Shown one piece after another: positions 46,025-57,633 of a DNA stretch of 64,000 nucleotides. Source of the stretch: Apus apus (Eukaryota > Chordata > Aves > Apodiformes > Apodidae); the NCBI RefSeq assembly GCF_020740795.1, contig NC_067289.1, positions 26,816,877 through 26,880,876 on the forward strand, in the 5' to 3' direction. Every line of letters begins with the position of its first letter. Positions within the stretch are counted from its first letter, which is position 1. The notes beneath the pieces are model-generated. The model had not been told where the DNA came from. It saw only the letters and a program-made list of their open reading frames with translations, and searched no databases. Both the position numbers and the translations under genes were made by a program.

Positions 46025-47359
46025 ACTCTTTTCTTGTCTCCTTAGGCATATTTATTGATCTTTGGCTGTACTCTGGTGAGCTTAGCAGGGCAGAAACTTT
46101 TGTTTGTTGCCTTCTAGTGTGCAGTCTTCTGAAATATGCTGTGATATGGCAGGAGTAATTAGTGCAACTTCAGCAGCGTTGCTTACCCTTCTTTGCAACT
46201 ACAAAGTTATTGACCATCCCAGCTTTTCTAAAGCTAAGTGCTGTTTATTCAGTCACTCCATTTATAGGAGTGAACCTCCTGTAAAACAGCACAGTTATCC
46301 CAGCCAACCAGGCAGGCCCTCAGTACTTGTATAGATACCACTTCCTGGCACCACTAGGTGACCTTGCTTTGGCTCTCGCATAGATTATGAATAAACTGGA
46401 CAAGCAAACCTGCATGCTTATGAGAGGGCCACCACTGAGGTTGTTTCCAGCCCTTCTTTGCTGCCAGACCTCCAGTATCAGGTCAAACCAGTAAAATGAT
46501 GATTCCAGTCCTCTTGTGGTGAATCTTTAAAGACTGTAAGTAATGCATATTTTGAGTGTTGTTCTTCCTGTCTGCTTTCCCCAACTTTCTGTTGGGACTC
46601 CACTGCAGTGCTTCTAGTTCTTTGAAAATACATTTCACATGGCTGAGTTTGCTACAAATATATTGAGTGAAAAACACTTAAGGATATGTTCTTTATAACA
46701 TCGAACCAGAAGTATTTTTTAAATATTTTGTGCCTTCTCAGCATCTTTTATATTGCTACTCTGCAGCCTTTGAATTACCCAGGATTTAGGACATTCCAAC
46801 AGGAATATTTTTATTCCTGGTTTAAAGTTTGTTCCAGTTATGATTATAGAGAGACATAAATGTCACTCTACCTTTTGCCCTCACAGTACCAGCTGAAACC
46901 ATCTATTTAGAATTCTCAGAGTTCCTTTTCAGCAAAGACAGAGAACGTACAGCAGATAATAGTTTATGTAGGCTGTGGCCTAGCTCCCTGACTTCTTTTA
47001 TAATGGAATGGAAATGAGTAGCCAATCCAAAACAGTGATGGAGCTCAGCTGAACTGAATGGGCCTGAGACTCCCTTGGTTGCTGGGCTTGCGGTGGAGTA
47101 GAAACCAATTTCTCTGCATCTATATAGTGAGTGGAAATGCAGAAAAAGCTGTAAAGGAAAGGGAAATGGTTGAGAGAAAGAAGAACATGAGGTAGGCCTG
47201 GGAAAAGGAGAGGATTTTTGGAAGCTGAGGAGAGACTGGAGAGGGCATAGCATAAAAGAGACTAAGTGAAATTGAAAAAGAAGAAAGGCTGAAAATAATT
47301 TCAGTTTTAAAAAAGTTTTCATACTTGGAAAAGTCCTGTAAGAGTAAAAATTATGTTTC
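46025..47359. other. Intergenic, no gene seen
   Basis: No repeat or coding similarity was recognised. The minus-strand frame at 46903-47322 is Ser/Phe/Leu-rich and looks like chance. Confidence 0.6.
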
Positions 47360-48123
47360 TGTTCCTACCCTGTATGTGAGCACCACTCAGCTGCTCGCTT
47401 GCTCCCCCCAGTTGGGGTGGGGGAGAGAATCAGAAGGGTAACAGTGAGAAAACTTGTGAGTTGAGATAATGACAGATGAGTAGACAAAGCAAAACAAGGA
47501 ACTTGCTCCCTGCTTCCCGTCAGCAGGCAGCTGTTCAGCCATCTCCAGGAAAGCCATCACACCTAACGGGATGTGGGAAGACAAACACTGCACTGCGAAC
47601 ATTTCTCCCCTCCTTCTTTTTCCCTCAGCACTATATGCTAAGCTTGACATAATGTGGTGCAGAATATCCCTTTGGTCATTTGGGGTCAGCTGTCCTGGCT
47701 GTGTCCCTTCCCAACCTCCTGTGCACCCCCAGCCTCCTCACCTGTGGGGTTCCACGTAAACATCAGAAAAAACTTCTTTACTGTGAGGGTGACAGAGCCC
47801 TGGGACAGGCTGCCCAGAGAGGTTGTGGAGTCTCCTTCTCTGGAGACATTCCAAACCCGCCTGGACATGTTCCTGTGTGATGTGCTCTAGGTGATCCTGC
47901 CTGGCAGAGGGGTTGGACTAGATGATCTTTCCAGGTCCCTTCCAACCCCTAAGATTCTGTGATTCTGTGATTTCTGTGAAAAAGGCCTTGGTTCTGTGCA
48001 AGCACTGCTTAGCAGTAACAAAAACATAACTGCACTATCAACTCTGGTTTAAGCACAAATCCAAAACTAGCCCCACGCTAGCTACTGTGAAGAAAATTAA
48101 ATATATCCCAGCCAAAACCAGCA
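47360..48123 (-). mobile_element. ERVL-type solo LTR interrupted by a CR1
   Basis: On the minus strand it starts TGCTGGTTTTGGCTGGGATA and runs through a GGACACAGCCAGGACAGCTG block, a TATA region (GCATATAGTGC) and CCCACCCCAACTGGGG near its 3' end. It finishes CA at 47360. I recognise this arrangement as a common avian ERVL-like LTR. The two halves (47360-47750 and 47976-48123) are separated by the nested CR1. No internal retroviral genes flank it. Confidence 0.75.
47752..47975 (+). mobile_element. CR1 inserted into the LTR
   Basis: CTTTACTGTGAGGGTGACAG, GTTGGACTAGATGATC and a final ATTCTGTGATTCTGTGAT mark a CR1 3' end in + orientation, opposite to the host LTR. LTR sequence resumes directly after it (AAAAAGGCCTTGGTTCTGTG). 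Confidence 0.92.
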
Positions 48124-49734
48124 GAGTTTCTGCCAGAGTTCTTGGTGATGAGATGTCAGTGATATAGTGAAGAGAGAATTGGGGACTTTGGCTGGGGTAC
48201 TGAGATGGAGTTTAAAAAGACTTCCATGCTGAGGGTAAGAGAATAGGGAAGCTAAAGAACTGTATGGGAGAGAAGTTTGAAGACAGACTGGAGTGCTTTG
48301 TTAGGTAGGAACATTTAGCAATATCTCATGAAACCATTGACCACAAAGACTTGTGGAAATTCAGAGGGGAACTCACCAGGCTTTGTTATAGCAAGATCTC
48401 CATAGGAAACCTGTGGATTATGATAGAGTGAGATACAGTCAGCAGTTTCCCTGGGGCTGGCGTACAGATACTAATGCTGCAGGATACTTTCCATTCCACT
48501 TTGCTTCAATTAGATCTTTTCTGCTCCATCTTTCCTTAACAGAGGTACTATGTTCACTTTCCAATAAATGAATGGTATTAACTGGAATAATTCCTGGTGG
48601 GTCTGTATGCAGCCTCTGTGTCATTGTCTTACATTGTGCTTGCATTTACTATGCTGATTAAAAAAATCAATACTTAGATAACATTACCTTTCTTGTTACT
48701 AATGGCTGAAATAGCAACAAACAAGTATGGATCTTATCTGGCTGTAAATAATTTTGAAAAAATGTGAAAATTCTGCTTAAAGTTTCAGAAGTGTTCATTT
48801 TTCCAGCCAAGCTATGGGTCTGAAAACAAACGCACAGACCTTGTCACTTTTGAAATTGTACTTTTACCAAGGATGGAATCTTTCCTTTTTTGTTGTGGTG
48901 TTGCCTGCAGGACAGTAAGACATCAGGAAGTAAGTGCTTTCAAGCCCCTCTATTTACCCATGCAGTATAAAATGTACCCCGTAGGGAAGGGGAATTCCTG
49001 TCCATCAGTGTAGAAGAGGAGGAGATCCAGATCTGGAAAATACATTTAACCACTCCAGAACTTCCTCAGCCAGAGGACGAGAGAGCTTTGCTTTGAGAGC
49101 TTTAGAAGCTGACTCTTTAATCCATGTGTCTTGGTTTTGGTGTACAAAGTTTACAGATTTCATTTGCTATGTTCAGATTGTATGCCTTGTCAAAGTTCCA
49201 TTCATTTGATGCTGGGCCTGTACAGTCAGTGTCTCCTCATAAATTTAATAAGCAAAGATTTGAGTGTAACTATACTTAAGAGTAGAGGGGGAAAGCACTG
49301 TTAATGAAGATTAATTCTGTTTGGAGTCCTTCTTTCTATGTTGCTGTGTGAAGTTTTTGTCAAAAAAAAATATTTTTTTGTTTGCTTTGTGTTGAAGAGC
49401 ATTCAGTTGTTCTTGCTTTTATTTTAAATATTGACTACTGTAAATTGTTTATTGTGCAAGACTTGGCTAGAGTATCTGATACAACTTAAAGATGTAAAGT
49501 ACTGCACAGAGGAGGAACTGTGCTAGAAGCACTGCTGTTGTTTATTTTCTGTCTTGTTTTTTTTCTGCCTACTATATAGATTTGGAAAAAAAATGTAGCT
49601 CTTGAAGCAACATATTCCCCAGCCTTCTCTTCATGGTTAACAGAGTTATTTAAGTTGCATGTGCTATATTCAGACTGGCGAGTAGAAAGACACAGGAGAC
49701 CACCTTAATCTTTGAGGGGTTTCACACGAGACAG
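48124..49734. other. Intergenic, no gene seen
   Basis: A+T-rich sequence with no recognisable exon or repeat. A good donor-like motif, ACAAG|gtgagc, lies at its right end (49738/49739), next to the CpG island. Confidence 0.6.
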
Positions 49735-50705
49735 ACAAGGTGAGCCCTTTGGCCGCGGTGGGCTCGGGGATGGCTCAGCCTGCGGTGGGAGCGGCGGGCG
49801 GGGGTCCTGGCGCGGGCCGCGGCCTGCAGGGGTGTGGGGCAGGCTCTGCCGCCAGCAGCTCTGACTCCCCACCCTTCCTCCTGACTTCAAGGGCCGGTTC
49901 CCGCTGAGCACCCAGCGGGCAGCGCAGCCGGAGCTGCCGGAGGGAGCTGCTGGGGCGGGGGGCGCGGCTCTGGGGACACAGGCTGCCGAGCCAGCGGTGG
50001 CTCCGCGAGGAGAGCAACGCGAGGTGCCGGGTCGGCGGAGGGGGTTGTTTGGGGGGTTGGTTGTTGGGGTTCTTGAGGGGAGAAGGGGGTGAGCGTGCAG
50101 TTGTTTCAGGGGGAGTGTGCTTTAAATAAAACAAAAGTGCAGTGTTGGTGAGTGCCAGGCTTGTTGCCACCAACGCTGGCACTCGTGCGTGACCCCCCGC
50201 GGCCGCGGTGCCGGGGCCCGCACGGGCCCCCGGAGCCTCCTCGCAGGCCGGGCCGCCCGGCCGGCAGCGGGGGCAGCGACCCCCGCACGGCGCCCGGCAC
50301 TGCCCGCCCGCACCCGCCGTGGCCGCCGAGCAGGCTGGGCGGGAGCCCGCCCGCCCCGCGCTCTCCCCGCGCCGGGCCGGGCCCGCGGGGCTGCCCGCCC
50401 GCAGGCGGCAGCGCTGGTGCAGGACGTCTCGTCCTTGAAGCGATGGGCGCGCGGGGACGTGACCCGGGACAAAGCGCTGCACACCCCGCACCAGCCGCGC
50501 GTCCTGAGGGCAGCGCGGGGCGTGCGGGGCGGGGCGGGCAGCGCGGGGCGGGCAGCGCGGGGCGGGCAGCGCGGGGCGGCAGCCGAGAGGGAAGTGCGGG
50601 AGCACAGCTGCCCGCAGAGCCCGGACCGGGAGCAGCGGCAGCCCCGCAGAACGGCGGGTGCACCCGCAGAAGGGTTGTTTGGTTGTTTGCCATCTATGTG
50701 CGGAC
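49735..50705. promoter_or_regulatory. Orphan CpG island
   Basis: About 1 kb of very G+C-rich, CpG-dense sequence is flanked on both sides by A+T-rich DNA. It includes a perfect 14-bp tandem triplication (50533-50574). Long open frames exist on both strands, the longest on the minus strand at 49775-50887. They are Arg/Ala/Pro/Gly-rich and look compositional. The island most likely marks a promoter of an unrecognised transcript or a 5' non-coding exon. Confidence 0.75.
50533..50574. repeat. 14-bp GC-rich tandem repeat, three copies
   Basis: GGCGGGCAGCGCGG is repeated three times without a mismatch inside the orphan CpG island, and a partial fourth copy follows. Confidence 0.95.
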
Positions 50706-52554
50706 AGCGAAGGACAGGAGAAAATGTCGAGATGCTGCATTACAAAGCTATTCGCTGACATCTGAGACGTTTTAGCAACGGCAGTGCTGCTTTGATGAAA
50801 AAAAAAACACAAACAACAACAGAGAAAAACAAACCACCAGCAGCAAAAATCCACTTGCTTTATCAGGAACTGGAGGAGGGCAAACATGTTTGCCCTTGTA
50901 GCACCTTGACATCATTGCTGTGTAATAGGGTGGAACCTTCTAACATTGAAAAGAGAGAGAGCCATTTTTGCTCTGAAAAAGGAAGCAACAAAATACAGTT
51001 TGTGGGCTTTACATATTTTGTCAATACACTTTATGGTGCTTCTCTCGTAGTGCGCAGAAAGCTCATATAGCTATATTGTTATATATCTGTAAGGCTGATT
51101 TTGAGGTGAAAACCACTTCAGTTTCTTTGAGTCTTTGTAATATGTATAGTAAGCAGAAGAATTGCACAGTAGCATGGCTTCACATGTATGTGTTAATATC
51201 ACAGAATAATAATGTGCCACGATCTTATTTCTTTGAGCCGGATTTCCTAGTGAATGTAGAATTTTGAAGGTGATGAAATATTGAAAAAACTGTTATCATT
51301 GTGTTATGCTTTTTTTTTTTTTTCAATGGTAAATAGCAGAATATGTAGCTCCTCCTAACACATACAAGATATAAGCATGTGCCCTCATTTGGCTTACAAA
51401 TTCTGCTAAATTTCCTGATCCTGAACTTTGGTGAGCAGACATGTTTTTGTGGCCACTGAATATGTGTGTGTGTGCATGTGAGTGTATGGACAGGGAACTG
51501 GAGATGGATGTGGTGAGAGTTCCCAAGACCAACCGGAAGGATCCGCTTGAGGTGGCCATGGGTGTTTGTTTTTACCACTGCTTTGTTTATGATGGGCTAA
51601 GGGGAATAATTCTGATCCAGAGAGATCAACCGTGCTCTCAGGTTAGCATATGATTTTTCAGGAGGATCAGAGTTCTAATTCATTCCATAAATTCCCTTCC
51701 CCGTCCGAGCTACTGACACAAGTGCTGCTAAGCGGCATTCTGTTACAACTCAGTGTGTGCGCTTGCAGCACCTCCGTGTGGTACGTGCTGTCTACCAGCA
51801 TATGAGACATTACAACTTAGTGATTTCATGGCCCACAGAATTCTCCTCTCCAAGGTCTGGGACACCACTGTGTTGTTACCTGTTCACCCAGTTTCGATTC
51901 CATTTTATTTGTCATTCTGTTCCTTAAGGACACTGGAATAGAGAACGCTTACAAATTTTGAATGCTGTGTTGGTAACATAAATTCACAAAATCAATGTCA
52001 TGTATCTCAAAAAGTCCAGTTCATTATTCCAACACTCCCAGGCAAAATCAGCTTCATTCATTCTGCTGCCTTCTTCCTCCACTAATCAGCTGCACACACA
52101 GTTCATATGTGTGTATACAACAATGGAACATTTTTTTAAATTAAACTGTAGCACACTGACAATGGGCAGCCTCTTCGTTGCCAATGGTCATGCCCCAGTC
52201 TTCTTTCAAAGTTCTTTTCTTACAATATTTTTTTTTCTGTTGTACAGAATTGTTTGTATTTCAACTAACTGTATCCAAGATACTTTGTTCTCATTTTATA
52301 ATTTTCTGCTTGTGGATTGTGGTCTCTCTTTACAAACAACAACAATGGCAACAGCAACAGCGTCTAGTAAGTAATGAATAATTTTATACCGAATAATACA
52401 TGGTCTGAGTAATTTCCTTAAATTTATTTTGTTCCCATTATAATGTAAAATCTGTACTGTTTCACTTATTTACTTTTCTTGTACATTTGGTACATAGTTT
52501 GTCCTTGGATTTTGAAACCACCATGATTTTCCAGTAGTTTATGAATGAAAGACC
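50706..52554. other. Intergenic, no gene seen
   Basis: It contains short poly-T and TG runs (51309-51324, 51463-51480) and no recognised gene or repeat. Confidence 0.6.
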
Positions 52555-53181
52555 TTAGAAAACCAAGCCAAATGAGCTGCAAAAGTTAGTCATTTCTTTC
52601 TGTGTTGAAAAGAGTAGTACAATACAGAACTGGCTTCTCAAAACCCTTTGGGATGTAGGCAAAAGCAAATTATGATTTTTTTGAAAAGGATTCTGTACAA
52701 GATAGTAGTTCAGAAGTAAATTTTTAATGAATGCAGTGTTGGTGGGTGCCAGCCTGCAGAGCTCTTTTGCAGCCTGAGATCTCCTTTTACTCTCTCTCCC
52801 TCCCCTTTCAGGGCTGTAATTGTCATCTGGATAGTTTTGGAAGAGCAAATTGAGTTGCTTGTCTGTGTCTATGTGATATGATCTAAGTAAACACTTGAGC
52901 CTGTAGTGAATATCTTGGTTATGAGTAGAATTTCTGAAGGAAGAGCAACAACAGCAGGAAGCATACTGCAAGTTATTGAAAACTTGTGTGTTAAGCATGT
53001 CAAACGTTTTTTGCCAAATGTTGTGTTGCCATAGTGTTGTCCCAAAAGTGGGGTCTATCACCTGTTGCACAACAACCCAAAACTGAGGCAGGGTAGAGAG
53101 ACTTGCTTTGATACCCAGTTCTGTGCAGGAAAGGGAGCGGGGTGGTATTCCACAAAGCAAGCTCAGCTTCCCAAAGCACAA
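52555..53181 (-). CDS. Hypothetical 208-codon open reading frame
   Basis: The function is unknown. The frame runs from an ATG at 53181 to a stop near 52555 without interruption, in DNA of ordinary composition, so it is not explained by high G+C. It starts about 160 nt past the 3' end of the minus-strand LTR (53340-53787), on the same strand, where a retroviral leader and first gene would sit. I see no zinc knuckle, protease or polymerase motif, only a run of four cysteines and a basic patch in the second half. An overlapping 100-codon frame lies at 53000-53302. Chance is a serious alternative in a 64 kb window. Confidence 0.25.
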   Translation of the reverse strand: MCFGKLSLLCGIPPRSLSCTELGIKASLSTLPQFWVVVQQVIDPTFGTTLWQHNIWQKTFDMLNTQVFNNLQYASCCCCSSFRNSTHNQDIHYRLKCLLRSYHIDTDKQLNLLFQNYPDDNYSPERGGRESKRRSQAAKELCRLAPTNTAFIKNLLLNYYLVQNPFQKNHNLLLPTSQRVLRSQFCIVLLFSTQKEMTNFCSSFGLVF

Positions 53182-53339
53182 GGGCTACTTTTATCCACAG
53201 AAACTTGTAATATGAATTATATTCTATCACTGGTATATGTGATTGGCTGATTAGTTCTTTGCTTTCATTTAAAGTGACAGTGCTTACGATATCACTAGGC
53301 ATGCTCCAAGAGTAGTTGGATCCGGTCTTGGCCTCTGAC

Positions 53340-53787
53340 TGTAAAGAAAAGGTCAGGCCCTCAGTCCTGTCACAGAGTTGGTTTATTGCAGCTCGAGCTG
53401 GTGCCTCTGCAGAAGGACCCTCCCCATAGTCTACCTGTGCCTTTTAGGGCCTCACAGTCTGACCACGTGTCAGCCCAATTACTCCGACAAGTTTTGGTCA
53501 ATCTGTCTTACCAAAGTGTAAAGTCATTTTGAGTAATTACCTCATTGTCTACATCTTGTTTCAATACTATTCCAGGTGACAAAGTAGAAGTTTTAATCAC
53601 AGGAATCCAGCTACAGTTTAATTAGGATAACGGCTCTAGCTACTCATGCTGAGTCGTTTATGTCAGGTGGTTTTCAGTTTGCCCAAGTCTTTAACATTTA
53701 TGCCATGAATTCCAAAATTCCTTTAATCAATCTTTTAATCTCAATAGTCCTTGAGGGATTTTTCTACTGGAGATTTTCTCTTGGGCA
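53340..53787 (-). mobile_element. LTR, family X, minus orientation
   Basis: On the minus strand it starts TGCCCAAGAGAAAATC and contains CCTAAAAGGCACAGG (TATA-like) and GCTGCAATAAAC (poly(A) signal). It ends TTTCTTTACA, followed by GTCAGAGGCC. It aligns along most of its length with the + strand LTR at 54654-55317: shared blocks include ATTGAGAT, GTTAAAGAYTTGGGCAAACT, ATTGAAACAAG and TGGTCAGACT. It is shorter by about 200 bp in the U3 region. Confidence 0.75.
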
Positions 53788-54008
53788 TGTCCTACCTGTG
53801 GTCTTCCTCAGCCCCACCCCGCAGCACGATCCCAGAGGCAGGTGAGAGATCCAGGTGCTGCTCCCCCAGCCCTTAATTCCAGCTGGTATTTGGCCCTGCC
53901 CCTTTCCCAGGGGATTGTGGGAAGGGGAGTGGGTGGGCCCTGGGGTATATGAGCCATATGTAGTTGACTGACTGTGGAGTTTTCTTTAAACTGAAATGGA
54001 TTGAAACC

Positions 54009-54653
54009 TCTGGCCCCCTGAAAGCTAAGTTGAGGGATGGGTGCTGGGGAGGGCTCCAGGTATGAAGGAGCAAGATGGGAAATTGCAGGGAGGGACTTTA
54101 AAGGTAGAATAGGGAAAGGCCTGTCTGGGAAGCATCCCCTTTGGGCAGGAAGAGGGAGTGAATTACACTTTAGCATGACACCAGCATGTGCCAGGCAGGG
54201 CAGCTCTAGCCTGTGTGTGTGTCATTGTGTAGTTTGTGTGGTCTGTTGTCTTCTGTATCTTGGACCCTCCTTGGGTCCCCATCTCCTCTTTGTGCTCCAG
54301 GAGCTTGGTGCTCACCTTGTGCCCCATCTTTAGGCCTTGAACATCCGTGCTCATCATCACAGCGCTGATTGGGCGCTGCTTTTCTTGCGCCAGAGCTCAA
54401 AAGCACAGCTTGTTCTGCTGACTCGGATGTTTCCGCTCAGTCCTCTTATTGCTGGTGTTGTCAGCACCACCCTGGAGGCTTCTCTTTCACAGGAAGCCCT
54501 TTTTCTGGGTATTCTTCCCTGTGTTCTTGCATTCTTAGGTCTTAGCAAGGCTTTTTGTATATCTGTCTGTTTTGATTTTTATTGATTTCTTGTCACAGAT
54601 CATGACTCTTGACTCTTGACTCTTTCTCTGGGGCTGCCTTATAGCCTCCTTAC
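54009..54653 (+). repeat. Tandem-duplicated block, copy 1 (upstream of LTR)
   Basis: CTGAAAGCTAAGTTGAGGG, a CAGGGCAGCTCTAGCCTGTG segment and GTGTGGTCTGTTGTCTTC recur in diverged form at 56893-57140. The offset is about 2.85-2.88 kb. No coding potential was recognised. Confidence 0.65.
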
Positions 54654-55317
54654 TGCCAAAATCAGAAATGGAGTGACTATAGGAATATTGAGATCAAAAT
54701 ATTAATTAAATGGATATCAGTTTGAATTGTATACATGTTAAAGATTTGGGCAAACTGACAACTACTTGACCCAAGTTACTTAACTCGTGACTTGACTTAG
54801 CATAAGTAGCTGAAGTGTTAAGGCCTTAGGCTGCAACTCTAATGAATTTTTAGCTGAACTCCTGTGATGAACCTTAGTTAGACTTTCACTTTACCACCTG
54901 CAATAATATTGAAACAAGGTGTAGTCACCAAGGTAATTATTCAAGATCATCTTCTACAATGAGAAGATGTGATGACTGAGAATTTAAATTGGAGAAATGG
55001 GACAAAATGGGAATGTGGAAGAATCATCCAGCACAGAAACAACTGGAAGAGAACAATAAAAAATTGTCCAGACAAGAAGTGACTGATGGTGAATGGGGAC
55101 CATCAGATAGCAGAGCATAGAACCAATCGGAATGGGATGATGTTGTCGTCGTGGGAGGTAATTGGATGAAGAGTTGCATGTACCAGCATGTGGTCAGACT
55201 ATGAGCCTATAAAAGGCACAGGTACAGTCCAGGTGGGGTCCCTCTCTGGAGGCACCCAGCTCGTGCTGCAATAAACTGAGTCTGTGGCAGAACTGAGGGT
55301 GCGAGTTTCTCTTTACA
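54654..55317 (+). mobile_element. LTR, family X, plus orientation
   Basis: It starts TGCCAAAATCAGAAATGG and contains GCCTATAAAAGGCACAGG (TATA box about 55207-55220) and GTGCTGCAATAAACTG (poly(A) signal about 55270). It ends TTTCTCTTTACA before GTCAGAGGTGC. It is the same family as 53340-53787 in inverted orientation. The promoter-like and poly(A) elements have retroviral U3-R-U5 spacing. Confidence 0.75.
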
Positions 55318-56892
55318 GTCAGAGGTGCAGACTGCATCCAGCTGCACCTAAGCTCCTCCCTGAGAAGAAGTTGAGAAACCAAGGAGGTCTGGTCTGATCC
55401 TTATGACTTGACAGGAGGGACTTTCTGGACTCTTCAACACTCATCTCGTGCTTGTAGTCCCGTATGTCTTGCCACCTGGTGTCATCTGCATTGGAGGAGT
55501 AATTTTTCTTGCTGAGAGTTTCCTTGTGCTTGCATCACATTGTTTGTGTGTTGTGTCTCTGTGCTGTTGGGTTGGAGCTACTCTCTCTGGAGGCTGTAGC
55601 AGCTGTGGGGTTGGGAGGAGAATAGCAAGGAGAGCCTGTGGTTTGTGTTGCTGTGCTGTCTGTGCCTGTTGGGGCGCAGATGGAGCATTTGAAGTGAAGT
55701 AGCAGCCCTCAGCAGGGGAGGGCGGTTATTTTCGTAGTGTTTTTGAGAAGGGGTGGCTGGAGCCACCTGGGAGAGGCTGCTGGAGCCATAGCCAATCAGG
55801 TTGGGTGTCCAGGTTGTTAAGGCCTGAATGTGTGGGGCGTAATGTTAACTTGTTTTTTAGCTCCCTTGTAGGTACTTAGGATCTCGAAGATGTTCCTAAA
55901 TGGGAATCTCTGGAATTGCATCTGGCTGATTGCTTGTTACTGCTTTTTCAGATGCAGGGAGAGGAGCCACGCAGCAGAGGGTGATGGAGGAGAGGAGCAG
56001 AGCGCGGTGAGGAGCTGGGTTGGTGCGTATTGAAGAGTCTGGGGGAGTTGTCCCCTGGGTTGTGAGGGAAGGTGTGACTGGTGCCTCTATCGACTGGCTC
56101 ATGGTTTGGGTTTGTTTTGTAGGTGCAAAGCCCCGAGGGAAGCGGGAGATCTGCACGGGAGGTGACTCGAGCAAGGTCAGTGACAATAAGCAGGCTGAAC
56201 TGGCAGTTGTTTTCCAGGTATTGTGTTGTCAGTGTGTGATGAGCATCCCTTGTTTGTGTTTTCCAGGCAGCACACAGGGCTGGATGTGGCAACCTGTGAC
56301 CATCAGAGGCCAGACAGGTGAGCCACGAAGGTGAGAGTGGTAGATGGGAATAGCTGTGGGCAGACTGTGGGCTCAGGCAGTGTCTCAGCATGTGCTGTTT
56401 GCTTCAGTTTTGCAGCCTTGGAGCAGTGGAGCAGCATGCCAACGGGCCATCTGTGGAGATGACACAGGCGTCAGCCAGGTTGGTGTCTAGGAGCAAGTTA
56501 CCTGTGGGAACTCAGTGAAGCATTTACCTCTTGGGTGTGTAGGTGCTGTGCAGGCTGCTGTTGGGGTTGGGTGGGTGTTTGGGGTGAGCCAGGATGGTAG
56601 CAAGGAGGGTCATGGGACTTGTCACAAGCACAGCAGTGATTTGGGTCTTTCGGTATCTTAAATGCTACAAGCAAGGATGGCCTCAGCATCCGATTCTGGA
56701 ACCAGCAGGTGAGGAGAACACCATGGGGGTTCTGAGCAGGGGATGTTGAAGAGGTTGGCAGTGGCTGATGTGATGCCTATCAGTACTAATTGTGAGTTTG
56801 TTGTTGTTTTTGCAGATCACTATGAGGAGCCTGGCGATGGCAGGAACATCCCGGTGAGGACAGCTTGTTGAGGAGGAAGGCTGTGGAGCCCT
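55318..56892 (+). repeat. LTR-adjacent internal/leader-like sequence, unit 1
   Basis: It begins GTCAGAGGTGCAGACTGCAT directly after the LTR. Its first about 110 nt recur at 58276-58375, and 56120-56280 recurs at about 58940-59110. It carries several exon-like blocks with a pyrimidine-rich AG upstream and GTGAG-type donors downstream (55952-56006, 56123-56175, 56267-56317, 56416-56478, 56816-56853). No gag or pol similarity is visible. Confidence 0.55.
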
Positions 56893-57633
56893 GGCCATCT
56901 GAAAGCTAAGTGGAGGGTCTGGGAGGAGGGGACAAGGTTGGGGGTTGGAGGCGGGGGGTTTCAAAGTTGGTGTAGGGGAGAGGACTGGCAGGGCACAGTC
57001 AAGGGACGCGTTACTCTTCAGCACAATGTCAGCGTGTACAGGGCAGGGCAGCTCCAACCTGTGTCTGGCGTGTACTTCATGTTGTCTGTTTTCTGTGTCT
57101 TAGACTGTATGTTCTTTGGGTCTTGGTGCTTCCATAGCTCGGTGACCAGCAGGCACCTCGGTAGCCCTCCCAAGAGTTCAGAATGCATCACTTCACTGGC
57201 ACAGAGCCTGTTGAGCCCTTCTCATCTCACAATTACAGCTTGATGCGTGCATCTCTTTGGCGTGTGTCACTTGCTGGCTGTTCCTGAGCGTTCATCTCTT
57301 GTGGTGGCCAGCCAGGTGCTGCCTGCAGCTCTGCTCTTGAGTCTGCAGTTTCCACAGAGTCATTTTCTGGGGTTTCATCCCCATGTCCTCACTGGTCTTG
57401 GGTCTTCAAGCATGGCTTCTCACACATCCCTTATTCTGGCTTTGATGGCAGCTTTCTCTTGTGTGTGGCTGCAATCTCCTCTCCTTGGCAGGTCTGCTTT
57501 AGAGCATCCGTGCCATCGTGGCACCGTAGGGCTTCTCTGCCAGCATCATCTTCCCTATGGGAATCTTTTACTGAGCAAGGACAAGACACTTATAGAAAGT
57601 TACAAAGGTCTTGTGAAAAAAAGATCCTGATCT
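56893..57633 (+). repeat. Tandem-duplicated block, copy 2
   Basis: This is the diverged second copy of the 54009-54653 block: CTGAAAGCTAAGTGGAGGG and CAGGGCAGCTCCAACCTGTG occur in the same order. Copy 2 extends further and has no recognised gene. Confidence 0.65.

Noticed and set aside
49775-50887. 370-codon minus-strand frame in the orphan CpG island
   Set aside because: It is compositionally biased, has several equally open frames on the other strand, and shows no conserved motif.
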